A stretch of DNA of 7,722 bases from Sva-25 sp039714995 (GTDB lineage Bacteria > Pseudomonadota > Gammaproteobacteria > Chromatiales > Chromatiaceae): the NCBI GenBank assembly GCA_039714995.1, contig JBDLII010000107.1:1-7722 (forward strand), in the 5' to 3' direction. The translations under genes and the position numbers were made by a program. A model generated the notes under the pieces. That model was not told the origin of the DNA and searched no databases. It worked only from the letters and a program-made list of their open reading frames with translations. Positions 1 through 6,712 of this stretch are shown here, piece after piece (the first letter of the stretch is position 1; each line of letters starts with the position of its first letter).

Positions 1-1206
1 AAGGTCGAGGCGGTCGAGGCCTTCGGCGCCACCGCGATTCTGTTCGGCGACTCCTATGACGAGGCTTGCGCGCATGCTGAAGTATTGGCAAAAAAGAGAA
101 AACTGACATTCATACACCCCTTCGATGACGTCGATGTCATCGCCGGTCAGGGGACTGTCGGCATGGAGATCCTGCGTCAGCATGCTGCGCCGATCCACAG
201 CCTGTTCGTGCCGGTCGGCGGCGGCGGTCTGATCGCCGGTGTGGCGGCCTACGTCAAGGAGATCTGTCCAAACACCAGGATCATCGGGGTTGAACCCGAA
301 GATACGCCGACGCTGCATCGCGCACTGAAGGCGGGCCGCCGCGTGACCTTGAAACAGGTGGGCCTCTTTGCCGATGGCGTGGCTGTCAAGCAGATCGGAA
401 AAGAGACTTTTCACGTCTCGCGCCGGCTCGTCGACGAGGTGGTGCTGGTCTCCACGGATGAGATCTGCGCCGCCATCAAGGATATCTTCGAGGATACCCG
501 CTCGATTGCCGAGCCGGCCGGTGCGCTGGCGACTGCCGGCATGAAGCGTTATGTGAACGAAAACAAGCTTTCCGGTGAAAAGCTGGTCGCTATCGTCAGC
601 GGCGCCAACATGAATTTCGACCGCTTGCGCAATGTCGCCGAGCGGGCCGAGATCGGCGAGCAGCGCGAAGCCCTGATCGCGGTGCATATTCCGGAGGTGC
701 CGGGAAGCTTTCTGAAATTCTGCAGCCTGCTGGCCAAGCGCAGCATCACTGAATTCAACTACCGCTATGCCGATGAGGCAGATGCCTACGTCTTTTGCGG
801 CGTCGAACTCGGCAACGGCGACGCAGAGAGGCTGCAGTTGCTGCAGCTGCTGGCGGAGCATGGCTATACGGCGACCGATCTGACAGATAACGAGACGGCG
901 AAACTGCATATCCGCTACATGGTTGGCGGTCATGCGCCGCAGGTGACGCATGAAAAGCTGTTTCGTTTTCAGTTTCCGGAGCGTCCCAGGGCGCTGCTGG
1001 ACTTTTTGAGCCAGGTCGGCACACGCTGGAATATCAGCCTGTTTCACTACCGCAATCATGGCGCCGCCTATGGGCGGGTGCTGATCGGCATTCAGCTGCA
1101 GACGAACAAGGAGAAGAAGGCGTTTATGACATCGATGGATGAGTTGGGGTACCGCTACTGGGATGAGAGCGACAACCCCGCCTACCATATCTTCGCATCA
1201 CCATGA
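1..1206 (+). CDS. ilvA: Threonine ammonia-lyase (threonine deaminase), biosynthetic; 5' end outside the window
   Basis: PLP-dependent cytosolic enzyme that converts threonine to 2-oxobutanoate and ammonia, the first step committed to isoleucine. The reading frame is open from base 1 (KVEAVEAFGATAIL...), so 401 residues are visible. E. coli IlvA is about 514 residues, so roughly 110 N-terminal residues, including the Schiff-base lysine, lie outside. Visible residues 1 to about 220 are the rest of the catalytic fold: the glycine loop VGGGGLIAG that cradles the PLP phosphate (near residue 72), IAEPAGAL (near 169) and SGANMNFDRLRN (near 200). Two ACT-like regulatory lobes follow: IPEVPGSF...FNYRYAD (about 230-300) and FPERPRAL...FHYRNHG (about 325-400). 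In the family these lobes bind isoleucine (inhibitor) and valine (activator), so this is the long biosynthetic form, not the short catabolic TdcB form. The stop is TGA at 1204-1206. The next gene is convergent, so ilvA is the last gene of its transcript here. Confidence 0.95.
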   Translation, partial: KVEAVEAFGATAILFGDSYDEACAHAEVLAKKRKLTFIHPFDDVDVIAGQGTVGMEILRQHAAPIHSLFVPVGGGGLIAGVAAYVKEICPNTRIIGVEPEDTPTLHRALKAGRRVTLKQVGLFADGVAVKQIGKETFHVSRRLVDEVVLVSTDEICAAIKDIFEDTRSIAEPAGALATAGMKRYVNENKLSGEKLVAIVSGANMNFDRLRNVAERAEIGEQREALIAVHIPEVPGSFLKFCSLLAKRSITEFNYRYADEADAYVFCGVELGNGDAERLQLLQLLAEHGYTATDLTDNETAKLHIRYMVGGHAPQVTHEKLFRFQFPERPRALLDFLSQVGTRWNISLFHYRNHGAAYGRVLIGIQLQTNKEKKAFMTSMDELGYRYWDESDNPAYHIFASP

Positions 1207-1215
1207 GCCAGAGTT

Positions 1216-1250
1216 CCCTCTCCCCTTGGGAGAGGGTCAGGGTGAGGGAG
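1216..1250. repeat. Short dispersed palindromic repeat (CCCTCTCCC hairpin plus GGGTGAGGG tail)
   Basis: Ten bases after the ilvA stop. The arms CCCTCTCCC (1216-1224) and GGGAGAGGG (1228-1236) are perfectly complementary over 9 bp around a 3-nt loop, followed by TCAGGGTGAGGGAG. Hairpins of this sequence class are common between genes in many gammaproteobacterial genomes. A truncated, inverted relative is at 7382-7401 in this window. Lying between two convergent genes, it could help end transcription, but there is no T tract after the stem on either strand, so I call it a repeat and not a terminator. Confidence 0.7.
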
Positions 1251-1328
1251 ATAGAACAACCAGGTACAGTGTGTCCAGAGCATAAAATAACACTCATGGC
1301 GTCTGGGAAGGCAGCTATGGGGGGTGTT

Positions 1329-3059
1329 TCAGGACACCTTGGCGTGTGTCTCTGCCGTCGGCTGGCCTGCCTCCATGCCGTAGAGTTCGAATGCATCCTG
1401 TTCGTCGTCGCTGACCGGGGTCAATGCCTGGTCGGTATAGTTTCTGGATTCAGGATCGGCGTCCAGGGCTTTGCGCATGCGGTGGTATTTCAACAGCAGC
1501 CGCAGCATGAACCAGTGCTTGGTGAAGAACTCCTTGATAAAGCGCGGGTAGAACACCAGCGGGCTTTCCACCGGCAGCCCCGGACGCCGGTCGCGGCGGT
1601 ATTTGCGGCGGACATAGCCCGACTCCAGCGGGTGTACGCCCTCGACCACGATGCTGGCATAGAACCACACCACCGAGCCGAGCACCTTGCCGGGGCTGAT
1701 GCCATTGACGATGGCGCGCTGCATCAGGGTCTCGACGTGCGCGTCCGAATAGTAGAGATCCCAGACCTTGCGGTAGGCGTCCTCCCACTCCTGCTGTGAC
1801 ATGGTGTCATGGGCGGTGACCACGTGATTGAGATCGTACTTGTTGAGGTCGGGATCCATCGCGACGCCCCGTTCGACCAGATCCTTGTGGTCCCTGGAGC
1901 CGGGCAGGGGGGTGAGGAAAAAGAACTCCAGCAGTTCGATGGGCAGCTCCCGCTTGATGATCTCGATGTCGCGCAGAATGGATTCCGGGGTGTCGCCGGG
2001 AAAGCCGAGGATGTAGCCGGCGATGGTGAATACCCTGGCCTTTTTCCACGCCAGCAGGTTCTTGCGGTACTCTTCGATGCGGTTCTGTTTCTTTAGCGTG
2101 CCCTTGAGGCTGTCCGGGTTGATGTTCTCCAGGCCGATGAATACCCGCTTGACTCCCGCCTGCGCGGACATCTCGACAAAGCCCTTGATGGTGTGGCACA
2201 TGGTGTCTACCTGCAGGGCCAGGTTGAACTTGAGGCCCTCCCGTTTGCGCAGCTCGATCAGGCGCTCGTAGATGGCCCGCCAGTTGCGGTTGCGGGCAAA
2301 GTTGTCGTCGGTGATGAAGAAGCGCTTGATGCCCTGTTCCAGGTGATCGCGGATGATGCGCTCCACGTCGTCGGCATTGCGGTAGCGGGACTTGCGCCCC
2401 TGGACATTGATGATGGTGCAGAAGCTGCACAAAAAGGGGCAGCCGCGGCCTGCATCGAAGCTGGCCTGGCCGCCGACGGTGTGCGTGACTGTCTCGATGG
2501 GGGCGAACGGCGTCGGTGCATTCTCCATCTCCGGCAGCTCTGCCATGTAGTTGTAGATGGGCTGCAGCTCCCCGCGCCAGGCATCCTGCAGCACCCTGTC
2601 CAGGCGTCCCTCTTCGGCCTCGCCGGCAAACAGTGAAATCCCGAGGTCCAGTGCCTGCTGCAGCTCCGGGGTCGGCTCCGGCAGCATCGCCAGCACGCCG
2701 CCGACGTGAAAGCCGCCGATGGCGACCTGGATGCCGTGTTCGCGAAATTTGCGCGCCAGGTCCAGGGCATGCGGATACTGGTTGGACTGCACGCCGACCA
2801 GGGCGATGAGGCCTCTGCCGCCGTCTCTCTTGATCATGCGCGTTAGCTTGTCGACACGCACCCGGATGTTGGTCTCGTCCATGGCCGTCAGCTTGATCTC
2901 GACATCCTCTCCCAGCACCTGCCGCTCGACGCAGTCAGTCGCCAGGCCCTGCAGCGTGGCCAGGGTGTTGGAGGGCATCCCCGAGCGCCACCACTGGATG
3001 ACGTAGCCGTCATCGTCATAGTGGGAGGGCTTGATCATCACCAGGTGAAATGCATGCAT
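1329..3059 (-). CDS. Radical SAM enzyme with N-terminal cobalamin-binding-like domain, substrate unknown
   Basis: A 576-residue protein from the preferred ATG at 3059. Residues about 1-190 look like the Rossmann-type B12-binding domain of class B radical SAM enzymes: LIALVGVQSNQYPHA (84-98) and VAIGGFHVGG (112-121). The usual DxHxxG cobalamin-ligating motif is not recognisable; SNQYP lies where it would be. The radical SAM core follows. Its cluster motif is CPFLCSFC (CxxxCxxC; Cys207, 211 and 214), the three Cys that bind the 4Fe-4S cluster. Further core motifs are FFITDDNFARN (247-257), FIGLEN (307-312) and AGYILGFPGDTPES (347-360). The C-terminal 150 residues have no motif I recognise. A GTG at 3126-3128 would add 23 residues but has no Shine-Dalgarno; the ATG at 3059 has weak AGG and GAGGA sequences upstream and gives an N-terminus (MHAFHLVMIKPSHYDDDG) that leads straight into the domain. 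It faces ilvA tail to tail and is divergent from pagL, so it is probably transcribed alone. The reaction is unknown. Confidence 0.88.
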   Translation of the reverse strand: MHAFHLVMIKPSHYDDDGYVIQWWRSGMPSNTLATLQGLATDCVERQVLGEDVEIKLTAMDETNIRVRVDKLTRMIKRDGGRGLIALVGVQSNQYPHALDLARKFREHGIQVAIGGFHVGGVLAMLPEPTPELQQALDLGISLFAGEAEEGRLDRVLQDAWRGELQPIYNYMAELPEMENAPTPFAPIETVTHTVGGQASFDAGRGCPFLCSFCTIINVQGRKSRYRNADDVERIIRDHLEQGIKRFFITDDNFARNRNWRAIYERLIELRKREGLKFNLALQVDTMCHTIKGFVEMSAQAGVKRVFIGLENINPDSLKGTLKKQNRIEEYRKNLLAWKKARVFTIAGYILGFPGDTPESILRDIEIIKRELPIELLEFFFLTPLPGSRDHKDLVERGVAMDPDLNKYDLNHVVTAHDTMSQQEWEDAYRKVWDLYYSDAHVETLMQRAIVNGISPGKVLGSVVWFYASIVVEGVHPLESGYVRRKYRRDRRPGLPVESPLVFYPRFIKEFFTKHWFMLRLLLKYHRMRKALDADPESRNYTDQALTPVSDDEQDAFELYGMEAGQPTAETHAKVS

Positions 3060-3263
3060 GCGCAGCCTGTCTTCCTCGGGAGGGTGAAGCAGCCGGGTCG
3101 GCACGCTTCTGATGGTTGACTCTACCACGTCAGGGAGAGGCGATCACCCGCGGAGTTTATGAGGATGCCAGGTATCCGGTTCCCGATTCCCGCTCAGGGC
3201 GTGGAATTCCGTCAGCAGTCAATGCAATTTGAGAGTAATATGACGGCTGTTTGTTGACCTGAT

Positions 3264-3282
3264 ATGTGCCGAAGAAGCACAT
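3264..3282. promoter_or_regulatory. Small palindrome in the leader of the pagL-like gene
   Basis: ATGTGC (3264-3269) and GCACAT (3277-3282) form a perfect 6-bp inverted repeat around a 7-nt spacer, about 30 bp before the pagL ATG. It could be an operator half-site pair or a hairpin in the 5' leader. A TTGACC at 3254-3259 resembles a -35 box but no good -10 box lies 16-18 bp downstream, so I do not call a promoter. The rest of the 254-bp divergent spacer (3060-3313) shows nothing else I can support. Confidence 0.3.
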
Positions 3283-3313
3283 GGTATTTACCTGAGAGGA
3301 AATCCGGAGCGTG

Positions 3314-3835
3314 ATGAAAAAAATAACATTGATGATGATTCTGATGATTGCGCAAAGCGTTTTCGTGCAGGCGCAGGCTGAAGAAGGGCTCTACTCGCTG
3401 GCGGTGGATGTCGGGGAGAGCAAGGATGATATCGGCATCTACCGCCTGGGGGTGCGCAGGGATTTCAGCCACTGGCTGGAAAACAGCCGGGTTCCCCTCT
3501 CAGGCTATTTCGAGGCCTCGTTAAATTACTGGAATGGCTCGGAGAATGATATTTACGCTTTCGCCTTCTCTCCTGTTTTGGCCCTGCACTTATGCCGTGA
3601 CTGCAACTACACGCCCTATATTGAAGCGGGTATAGGTGTTGCGCTGCTCTCTGAAACCGACATCGATGGCCGGGATATGTCATCCACATTCCAGTTCGAA
3701 GACCGGGTCGGCGTGGGCATCAGGAGCGGTGACCTGGATTTTCATGTTCGCTACATGCACTATTCGAATGCCGGTCTTTCGCAGCCGAACAACGGTATCG
3801 ATATCTTTGTCGGCGGTATGGCCTACAGGTTTTGA
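3314..3835 (+). CDS. pagL: PagL-like lipid A 3-O-deacylase, outer-membrane beta-barrel
   Basis: PagL removes the 3-O-linked acyl chain of lipid A at the outer membrane, which lowers endotoxicity and changes envelope properties. The product is 173 residues, close to the family length. Residues 1-22 are a signal peptide (MKK, hydrophobic core, AQA before EE). The mature part has alternating beta-strand patterns and ends in a C-terminal Phe (AYRF), as outer-membrane barrels do. The signature is RYMHYSNAGLSQPNNGID: His149 and Ser151 match the catalytic His-x-Ser of Pseudomonas PagL. The residue at the spacing of the catalytic Glu is Asp163 instead. GYFEASLNYW and PYIEAGIG are further family-like strands. 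Cys94 and Cys97 (CRDC) could form a disulfide. The GTG directly before the ATG (3311) is too close to GGAG (3306-3309) to be the better start. It is divergent from the radical SAM gene and meets rsmG tail to tail with 6 bp between stops. The family call is solid; activity is inferred. Confidence 0.88.
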   Translation: MKKITLMMILMIAQSVFVQAQAEEGLYSLAVDVGESKDDIGIYRLGVRRDFSHWLENSRVPLSGYFEASLNYWNGSENDIYAFAFSPVLALHLCRDCNYTPYIEAGIGVALLSETDIDGRDMSSTFQFEDRVGVGIRSGDLDFHVRYMHYSNAGLSQPNNGIDIFVGGMAYRF

Positions 3836-3841
3836 TAATGG

Positions 3842-4483
3842 TTATTCCGGCAGCTGATTGAATCCACTGATACAGACGATGTGCCGCTCCGCGGTAATGC
3901 CGGGAATCGTGACAGGGTGGACGACAATGGCCAGATCCCGCTCAGCGATCTCTTCCAGCTCCCGCTGCGGATACTGCCCCTTCATGGCGATGATTTCACT
4001 CTCCGGCGTCAGCAGGTGCTGTGTCCAGGCGATGATCTGACTGAGGCTTCCCAGGGCGCGGCAGGTAATTGTCAGCGGTGGCTGCGACGGTTGCCAGGCT
4101 TCGACACGGGTGTTTGCCACGCTGAGATTTTGCAGTTGCAGGGTCGCTTTTGCCTGTGTCAGAAATCGGCTCTTCTTGCCGTTGCTGTCGAGCAGGGTGA
4201 TATCGAGACCGGGTCGTGCGATGGCGAGCGGGATGCCGGGCAGGCCGCCGCCGCTGCCGATGTCCAGCAGCGGCGCCTTGCGGATGAACGGCAGCAGCGT
4301 CAGCGAATCGAGCAGCTGCAGCGGCACCATCTGCCGTGGGTCGCGAATGGCGGTGAGGTTGATCGCCCTGTTCCACTTGTTCAATAGCGCAAGGTAGTCG
4401 AGCAGCAGTTGCTGCTGCTCTCTCGAGAGATCGATACCCAAGGCTTCGACGCCCCTCTCCAGGATGCTTGCCTGATCGATCAT
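3842..4483 (-). CDS. rsmG: 16S rRNA (guanine527-N7)-methyltransferase RsmG
   Basis: RsmG (GidB) uses S-adenosylmethionine to methylate N7 of G527 in the 530 loop of 16S rRNA. In other bacteria its loss gives low-level streptomycin resistance. The protein is 213 residues (E. coli about 207). It shows the family N-terminal motif KWNRAINLTAIRDP (36-49), the SAM-binding loop LLDIGSGGGLPGIPLAI (72-88), the acidic LLDS (97-100), CRALGSLSQ (141-149; E. coli has RAFASL here), MKGQYP (167-172) and ERHIV (199-203) near the end. The ATG at 4483 lines up with the E. coli start, although no Shine-Dalgarno is visible before it. It lies 168 bp downstream of mnmG on the same strand, the classic gidA-gidB order, with a long inverted repeat in the gap. 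No parA follows; instead the convergent pagL-like gene ends 6 bp away. Confidence 0.96.
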   Translation of the reverse strand: MIDQASILERGVEALGIDLSREQQQLLLDYLALLNKWNRAINLTAIRDPRQMVPLQLLDSLTLLPFIRKAPLLDIGSGGGLPGIPLAIARPGLDITLLDSNGKKSRFLTQAKATLQLQNLSVANTRVEAWQPSQPPLTITCRALGSLSQIIAWTQHLLTPESEIIAMKGQYPQRELEEIAERDLAIVVHPVTIPGITAERHIVCISGFNQLPE

Positions 4484-4533
4484 GATCTAGTGAGATCAGG
4501 TCCCAGACTAACATGGCATGAAAAAATCACTTT

Positions 4534-4595
4534 CTCTCGCCAAGACGCCAAGGCCGCAAAGGCTTTTCTTGGCGAGCTTTGCGTCTTGGCGAGAG
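4534..4595. repeat. 62-bp imperfect inverted repeat in the mnmG-rsmG gap
   Basis: The outer arms CTCTCGCCAAGACGC (4534-4548) and GCGTCTTGGCGAGAG (4581-4595) pair perfectly over 15 bp. Pairing continues inward with mismatches to about 4562/4567, giving 24 Watson-Crick pairs of about 30. In the mnmG-rsmG transcript it would fold into a long hairpin about 50 nt before the rsmG start. It has no following T tract in the direction of transcription, so it is not a typical terminator. The GCCAAGACGC and TTTGCG wording resembles dispersed intergenic repeats seen in other proteobacteria (from memory). It could act as an RNA-processing or attenuation structure between the two genes. Confidence 0.75.
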
Positions 4596-4651
4596 TAATT
4601 GTGGGGTTTTGACACATATTGATAGATGTAAGACGCTAAAAAACAACTTGG

Positions 4652-6526
4652 TCAGGCTGGCTTTCTTTTCAGGTGGATCACCAGCAGCGATACGGCGGCC
4701 GGAGTCACACCGGGAATACGCGCCGCCTGGCCGATGGTGGCAGGACGCTGGTGGCTGAACTTCTCTTTTAATTCGGCGGAGAGGCCGTGCACCTGCGTAT
4801 AGTCGAAGTCCTCCGGCAGCGTCAGCCGGGCGCCCTGTTGGGTGCGTTTGATCTCCTGCTGCTGGCGGTCGATGTAGCCGGCATACCTGGCCTGGATCTC
4901 CACCTGTTCGGCAACCTTGCCGTCAGCAACGCCGGGGCCGACGCCTTTGATCTGCATCAGGGTGCGGTAGTCGAATTCCGGGCGCGCCATCAGCTCGAGC
5001 GCGCGCGTCTCGCGGCTGAGGCCGTCCCTGAAGAGTGTTGTTGACTGCTCCGGCGTGATGTCGCTTGGCCTGACCAGGTGTGTCCGTAAGCGCTGCTGTT
5101 CGCGTTCGATGGCCTCTCTCTTTTCACAGAACAGTCGCCAGCGCTCATCATCGACCAGGCCCAGCTCACGGCCGGTTTCGGTGAGGCGCAGATCGGCGTT
5201 GTCTTCGCGCAGCAGCAGGCGGTACTCGGCGCGGCTGGTGAACATGCGGTAGGGCTCGCTGGTTCCCAGCGTCACCAGGTCATCGACCAGCACGCCCAGG
5301 TAGGCCTCGTCGCGGCGCGGCGTCCAGGCATCGCGTTCGCGGATCTTCTGCACCGCGTTGACCGCCGCCAGCAGCCCCTGCGCGGCCGCCTCCTCATAGC
5401 CGGTGGTGCCGTTGATCTGTCCGGCAAAAAAGAGGTGGCTGATGAATTTTGTCTCCAGCGAGGGCTTCAGGTCACGCGGGTCGAAGAAGTCATATTCGAT
5501 GGCATAGCCGGGGCGGGTGATATGGGCGTTTTCGAAACCCTTCATCGAGCGCACCAGTTCGAGCTGTATGTCGAACGGCAGCGAGGTGGAGATGCCGTTG
5601 GGATAGACCTCGTTGACGCTCAAGCCCTCGGGTTCGACGAAGATCTGGTGCGACGCCTTGTCGGCAAAACGCACCACCTTGTCCTCGATCGAGGGACAGT
5701 AGCGCGGCCCGGTGCCTTCGATGACGCCGGAGAACATCGGCGAGCGGTCCAGCCCGCCGCGAATGATAGCGTGCGTGCGGTCGTTGGTATGGGTGATATA
5801 GCAGCTGATCTGGCGCGGGTGGTGCGACGCCTTGCCGAGAAACGAGAAGCTGGGCACGGGAGAGTCGCCGGGCTGCTCCTGGAGTACCGAGAAGTCGATT
5901 GAGCGTGAATCGACCCGCGGCGGGGTGCCTGTCTTCAGCCGGTCGACGCGAAACGGCAGCTCACGCAGACGCTGAGCAAGCCTGTTAGCGGGAGGGTCGC
6001 CGGCGCGGCCGCCCTGGTAGTTCTGCATGCCGATATGGCTGCGTCCACCGAGAAAGGTGCCCACGGTCAATACCACGGCTTTAGCCCTGAACCTGAGATC
6101 CATCTGCGTGACGACGCCGGTGACCTGGTCATTGTCGATGATCAGGTCGGTCACCGGCTGCTGAAACAGGTCGAGGTTGGGCTGGTTCTCCAGTGCGTGA
6201 CGCACCGCTGCCTTGTAGAGCAGCCTGTCCGCCTGGGCGCGGGTGGCGCGCACCGCTGGGCCCTTGCGGGAGTTGAGAATGCGAAACTGGATGCCGCCCC
6301 TGTCGGCCGCCTGTGCCATCAGGCCGCCGAGCGCGTCGATCTCCTTGACCAGGTGGCCCTTGCCGATGCCGCCGATGGCGGGGTTGCAGCTCATCTGCCC
6401 GAGCGTCTCGATGTTGTGCGTCAGCAGCAGCGTGGAGGCGCCCATGCGCGCGGCGGCAAGTGCCGCCTCGGCGCCGGCATGTCCGCCGCCGATGACGATG
6501 ACATCATATTCCTGTGTGTAGAACAT
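4652..6526 (-). CDS. mnmG: tRNA uridine-5-carboxymethylaminomethyl modification enzyme MnmG
   Basis: With its partner MnmE, MnmG (GidA) makes the cmnm5 group on wobble uridine 34 of several tRNAs in the cytosol, using FAD, NADH, methylene-tetrahydrofolate and glycine. The protein is 624 residues (E. coli 629) and complete. It has the FAD-binding GGGHAGAEAA (13-22), MSCNPAIGGIGKGHLVKEID (45-64) with the conserved Cys47, KGPAVRATRAQADR (88-101), SCYITHTN with the second conserved Cys (242), GISTSLPFDIQ (311-321) and the second FAD-contact region FAGQINGTTGYEEAAAQG (367-384). The helical C-terminal part (YAGYIDRQQQEI, 548-559) binds tRNA and MnmE in the family. The ATG gives MFYTQEYDVIVIGGG, aligned with the E. 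coli N-terminus, but no Shine-Dalgarno precedes it. It is the first gene of the mnmG-rsmG pair and is divergent from the aldolase-like gene across a REP pair. Confidence 0.98.
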   Translation of the reverse strand: MFYTQEYDVIVIGGGHAGAEAALAAARMGASTLLLTHNIETLGQMSCNPAIGGIGKGHLVKEIDALGGLMAQAADRGGIQFRILNSRKGPAVRATRAQADRLLYKAAVRHALENQPNLDLFQQPVTDLIIDNDQVTGVVTQMDLRFRAKAVVLTVGTFLGGRSHIGMQNYQGGRAGDPPANRLAQRLRELPFRVDRLKTGTPPRVDSRSIDFSVLQEQPGDSPVPSFSFLGKASHHPRQISCYITHTNDRTHAIIRGGLDRSPMFSGVIEGTGPRYCPSIEDKVVRFADKASHQIFVEPEGLSVNEVYPNGISTSLPFDIQLELVRSMKGFENAHITRPGYAIEYDFFDPRDLKPSLETKFISHLFFAGQINGTTGYEEAAAQGLLAAVNAVQKIRERDAWTPRRDEAYLGVLVDDLVTLGTSEPYRMFTSRAEYRLLLREDNADLRLTETGRELGLVDDERWRLFCEKREAIEREQQRLRTHLVRPSDITPEQSTTLFRDGLSRETRALELMARPEFDYRTLMQIKGVGPGVADGKVAEQVEIQARYAGYIDRQQQEIKRTQQGARLTLPEDFDYTQVHGLSAELKEKFSHQRPATIGQAARIPGVTPAAVSLLVIHLKRKPA

Positions 6527-6564
6527 AGTGTGTAGAGTGGTAACGACTCAATAACCTTGTCTAT

Positions 6565-6634
6565 AATCGCGGTCAGAAGGCCGCTCCTACAGCAAGTGGA
6601 CTCGAGGTGTAGGAGCGGTCTTCTGACCGCGATT
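6565..6634. repeat. Inverted pair of REP-like elements (BIME-like)
   Basis: Two copies of a REP-like unit face each other: 6565-6591 and 6608-6634 are complementary over 27 bp with a single G-T wobble, around a 16-nt spacer. Each unit begins with GTAG and contains an imperfect or perfect palindrome; in the right copy it is GCGGTC-TTCT-GACCGC (6614-6630 region). A 5' GTAG followed by a palindrome is the layout of REP elements mobilised by RAYT (TnpA-REP) transposases in gammaproteobacteria. It fills much of the divergent spacer between mnmG and the aldolase-like gene. A third copy lies at 7334-7356. As DNA or RNA it can form one long hairpin or two small ones. Confidence 0.85.
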
Positions 6635-6663
6635 GAATGGCCGCGTAAAAATAGTGTAATGTG

Positions 6664-6694
6664 TTGATTTTAACAGAAAAAATGGTTCTATAAC
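6664..6694 (+). promoter_or_regulatory. Possible sigma-70 promoter of the aldolase-like gene
   Basis: TTGATT (6664-6669) and TATAAC (6689-6694) resemble -35 and -10 boxes with a 19-bp spacer, in an AT-rich stretch that stands out from the surrounding GC-rich DNA. Transcription would begin about 6701, leaving a leader of about 12 nt before the ATG at 6713. The long spacer makes the call tentative. Confidence 0.35.
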
Positions 6695-6712
6695 GGGCTA
6701 TTATCCGATCTT

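Noticed and set aside
1270..1337. GTGTCC near 1271 and GGACAC near 1332 as a possible terminator stem
   Set aside because: Only 6 bp with a 55-nt loop, extending over the radical SAM stop codon, and with no T tract.
1203..1799. 198-residue open frame on the plus strand
   Set aside because: It lies almost wholly antisense to the radical SAM gene, starts inside the repeat hairpin, and its translation has no recognisable domain; GC-rich DNA readily gives such shadows.
1807..2430. 207-residue open frame on the minus strand, in another frame of the radical SAM gene
   Set aside because: Its product is low-complexity, rich in His, Arg, Gln and Pro, and it overlaps a clearly conserved gene on the same strand.
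3212..3472. 86-residue minus-strand open frame overlapping the pagL start
   Set aside because: It overlaps the signal peptide and first strands of PagL antisense and has no family likeness.
5435..6535. Two long plus-strand open frames antisense to mnmG
   Set aside because: mnmG is intact and highly conserved across the whole span; the antisense products show no motif and no start signal.
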